Shown in pieces: positions 60,791 to 64,000 of a DNA stretch of 64,000 nt (positions are counted from its first letter, which is position 1; each line of letters starts with the position of its first letter). Made by a program: the position numbers and the translations under genes. Location: assembly GCA_019022495.1 (NCBI GenBank), contig JAFEKR010000017.1, forward strand, positions 1,054,001 through 1,118,000, written 5' to 3'. The notes below the pieces were generated by a model. That model saw only the letters and a program-made list of their open reading frames with translations. It ran no database searches and was not told where the DNA came from. This DNA comes from Epichloe hybrida (Eukaryota > Ascomycota > Sordariomycetes > Hypocreales > Clavicipitaceae).

Positions 60791-61252
60791 CTAGAACTTC
60801 TCTCTTTTAACATAATTATCAACGCGTAATATTAATTATAGAAATAAAAAAGAAAGATAAATAAATTAAGGATATAATTAATAAGAGATATAAGGAAAAG
60901 AACTCATAGCCTATCTAGGCATATAGTTACTAATAAAAGGGAAATAATAATCTTGCTTAGCTTATAAGCCTATATAAGGATAAGTGGGTCCTTCCAAATC
61001 CCTTCTTTTCCTTAAAATAATATATATACTACACTATAGTGTATATATAATATCTTCCTCCTCCTTAGCAACACCTTTATTCTCCTACGTACCTCTATTA
61101 ATTTCTATAGTCCACTAGGAGGGCCTAGTAAGCTAGCATAGTTATAGCTACTAGGGATATTAACTATAAGGGCATAGATCCCCCGCGTATTACTATCTTA
61201 TCCCTATAGCTACCCTCCTAGAGGATTATATTTTCCTCTTACTACGCGTATA
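60791..61252 (-). other. Copia-A copy 4 3' untranslated stretch
   Basis: Non-coding. It matches 31225-31682 in reverse. Confidence 0.7.
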
Positions 61253-63723
61253 TTACGCGTAGGTAACCTATCCCTCTATTTAGATAGTTATCTAGTTAGT
61301 TAAGATAAAGCTCTTAAGGGCCTTATTAGGTAATACCTTTATAAAGGCATTAGCTAGGTTATTCTCTCTATTAATCCATTAGATCTCATAAAGTTCTTAG
61401 CGTTTATATAACTATTAAAGGGCTATAATATTAATTATTAGGCGTTTCTCCTTTATTATACTAAGCTTAATAAGGCACTTATATAAGGAGTATAAATCCG
61501 TATATATAATAACTAGGATCTTTAGGAGCTTTAGTTAGTTAGTAACTAAGTTTAGGGTGATTATAATTATATAAGCTATATTAACACTAGCTACTATACT
61601 ATAGACTTCTAAGGTAAGCACACTTTATATAACTCTCTTACTCTTTATTAAGCTAAAGTGTATAATATTACCTTTAATTATAAACTTACTATTAGTGTAG
61701 TCTTTGTTTGCTAGGATAAGTATATATCCTAGTTATAAGAATAGGTCCTAGTTATTAGCAAAGGATTTATTTACAAAGGCAAAGAGCTTTACTTTCTTAA
61801 GGTTAATTAGGATAAATATTAGACCTCTCTCTAGGTAATTTATCTACCACTTTAGGCAGTAATTAAGGGCTTTCATATCCTCTAGGGTTGGCTCCTAGTG
61901 TTATATAGTAACAGATAGGTTAAAGCAAGCCTCTGGTTAGTAAATCAAGGCAATGTAAGCGCCTTAGGCCCTCTGCTTAACGTATTTACGCTTTAAGTTA
62001 GTCATTAGAACTAACTCTAACTTATTACTTTACTCTTTCTACTAGATTTTAATAGTATTATTCTCTAGTAAGATAATGCTACTATTAAACATAAGAGGGT
62101 AGTCCTAAGTTAGAAATTACTTTAGCTTTATATTAAAGCCTACTATAGTAAGCTAGGTCTCTTCCTTCTTAGAGAACTTCTTATCTAAGAGGCTAATTAT
62201 ATTATTAGTTTACATTCTAACGCAGGTAAAGTTAGGGCTTTCCTTTATAGTCATAAGTAAGCAGGGATTATATGTAAAGGTTTCCATCTAGAGGTTCTCT
62301 CTATAATGCTTATAATATATAACCTACTAGTGCGTTCCTACTTCTATAAGCCTATAGAGAGGTTTAATAACCCTTAAGATTATACTAGGCAGGTAGAGAT
62401 GCCGTATTTAAATTAGCAAGCGCGCTAGGATTAGCTACTCTAGTAATATACAAGCCTATACATAAGCCTAATAGATATCTCTTAGCTAGATAAGGAATTT
62501 CCTTAATCTTACTAACAGGGCTATTACAAGGATAAGACGTTAGCTCGCGCGTTAAATCGTTAGGGCCTGTGTGAGAATAGCCTATTTCCCTTTATTCTCA
62601 CACCCTTAAATCATAAGGCATGACTTTTCGTAGGGTTTCGTTATCTTACCTTTAATCTTATTAATAATTCAGGAATTAAAGATTCGAATCCTACTATATT
62701 CTTCCTTATTAAATATAATAAATTTAAACACACCTTACTTAATTAGAGTATTAATCTCCGCTTTTATTAACAGCTTAAATAGTTTGCCTAGGGTCTTAAT
62801 AATTCCTTCCTTACGTAACTTAATTATAAGGGCTAGGTTACTATGTTCTTTTACTAACAGGAAGGTATTAGCACCTTAAGGCATTATAGGAGGGTTCTTC
62901 TATAGCCTTCCATATCCTTACTTTAATAGTATTAGTAGTACTATATTCTTATTATAGGCCTCTTGCCCTTTCTCTCCTTCCTCTTTACTAGGCTTTGCTA
63001 TCTTCTTCGCACTAGGATTATTATAGTAAGGCTTAATAGATATTAACCTAAAGGTCTTTAGGCCTCTAGGCATATTAAGTGTATAGCTTTCTTTAGTAAT
63101 CACTAGTAGTTTATATAGACCTACCTATCCCTTACCTTCTTACTAGACCTTAACCTTTAATCTAAGTAGCAGGCTAAGGGTCTTTAAGGTATCTAGGCTA
63201 TTATGTTTAGTAAGGGCCTTATTAACCTTCTAGATAGTGTAAAGTCTCTTAATCTCTTTAGTAGCCTTCTATATTATAATCACATACTATGTAATATTAG
63301 GCAATAGTAGGGACTTATTTGTTATATATAGGTAGGCTCTAAAGATAAGGAGGGTTAGGATAAGGCTATTAGGGCCTATGGTGTTATTTAAGGCCTTAAT
63401 TGCTATTTAAAGGGCAATAGGTTCTAGCGTTGTAGGGTATTTACGTCTAATTATATTATAGGCTCTTTAGAGCGGCCTATAATACCTTTTAACCTTCCCT
63501 ATACTATAGTGTGCCTTAATAGGGACTTCCTTAATTAAAATTAACATTAAAGCTATGAATTATCTAAATTTATTGCTATAGAAGTTTATTCTAGTATCTA
63601 TAATAATAAAGTCTAGGGGGCCTAGGTAAGCATTAATCTAGCACATACAGAGGGCTTCCTAGGTTATTTTTGCAGAGATATTATTAAGGAATTTTGCTAT
63701 ATTAAACACTATAGCTATATTAT
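61253..63723 (-). pseudogene. Copia-A copy 4 pol remnant (integrase to RNase H)
   Basis: Minus strand, stop at 61253-61255. RNase H motifs lie at about 61.8-61.4 kb (FANNQDL, SKRVI.SVLTLEVYSIV). Reverse transcriptase is at about 62.8-62.2 kb. An open stretch at 63103-62918 reads SYTLNMPRGLKTFRLISIKP, then KPSKEEGEKGQEAYN, the same wording as copies 1 and 3 between integrase and reverse transcriptase. The integrase core runs to the Copia-D boundary. The N-terminal half is outside the window or beyond Copia-D. Confidence 0.88.
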
Positions 63724-64000
63724 TGAAATGTAGGGAGCTAGTTGCCAGCTGGCAACAGCTGTACAGGTGCAAGCTCTACGGTCGGGGACCAATAGGGCTG
63801 CAACGTTGAATCAATCAACGCAACGCAACGGAAGGTTGTGGCAGTTATCAACTAATAGAATTCAATTTAGATCACTTTTATGATATCTTATAGAGCAATA
63901 GAATTGATTTTAGATACGTTGTACGGGCAATGCGGCTGTTGTTGGTTGAGAGGACTAGCTATCTAGCTAGTTGAAAAGATCTTCTTCCTCTCATAGACCT
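63724..64000 (-). repeat. Copia-D LTR, reversed, partial
   Basis: It starts TGAAATGTAGGGAGCTAGTT and equals the reverse complement of the ends of the LTRs at 42848 and 49147. It is the cleanest LTR copy here (GTTGCCAGCTGGCAAC, CAACGCAACGCAACGGAAGG). It continues beyond the window. Confidence 0.93.

Larger units (their letters stand above)
60481..63723 (-). mobile_element. Copia-A copy 4, reversed, cut by Copia-D
   Basis: The 3' LTR at 60481-60790 (TGTTGGATTCAC...ATTCTAACA) is preceded by ATTAT as possible target duplication. Minus-strand pol follows to 63723, where a reversed Copia-D LTR begins. Confidence 0.92.

Overview
The window looks like an AT-rich, repeat-filled block of a filamentous ascomycete genome. 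I find no host gene that I can support. CpA and TpG are scarce, TpA is very common, and old reading frames are broken almost only where CAA, CAG or TGG would become TAA, TAG or TGA. That is the signature of repeat-induced point mutation (RIP), which acts on duplicated DNA in ascomycetes. The species cannot be fixed from this sequence.

Layout from left to right. (1) 1-11568: a Ty1/Copia element here called Copia-C, open on the left, split by a complete Gypsy element (4484-11040). (2) 11588-13462: a 1.9 kb LTR element with an orphan Gln-rich reading frame, sitting in an ACTACA-type satellite. (3) 13976-18714: a second, internally deleted Copia-C. (4) 18720-20139: AT-rich minisatellite arms in inverted orientation around a hAT-type MITE. 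(5) 20140-42048: a minus-strand Copia-B, split by a hAT-type element (24021-32946) that itself holds a full Copia-A (25188-31991), and by a second Gypsy (33146-40457) that holds a 745 bp retroposon-like insert. (6) 42049-49147: Copia-D, the best preserved element, with 0.8 kb LTRs and one 1654-codon frame. (7) 49148-52375: fragments of Copia-A, the retroposon-like family, a hAT MITE and a Gypsy integrase. (8) 52376-64000: a third Copia-A interrupted by an 850 bp insert with a GC-rich, unmutated core, then a hAT element with decamer, 9-mer and 100 bp arrays, which is entered by a reversed Copia-A, which is entered by a reversed Copia-D LTR.

Insertion order is supported by target-site duplications: 5 bp for the LTR elements, 8 bp for the hAT element and 14-15 bp for the retroposon-like inserts. 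No element looks able to move on its own. Gag-pol frames keep their length but carry many stops and, where checked, lost catalytic residues. The observation I find most notable is that RIP damage tapers from the inside of each LTR element to its outer edge, in mirror image in the two LTRs, in four element families.
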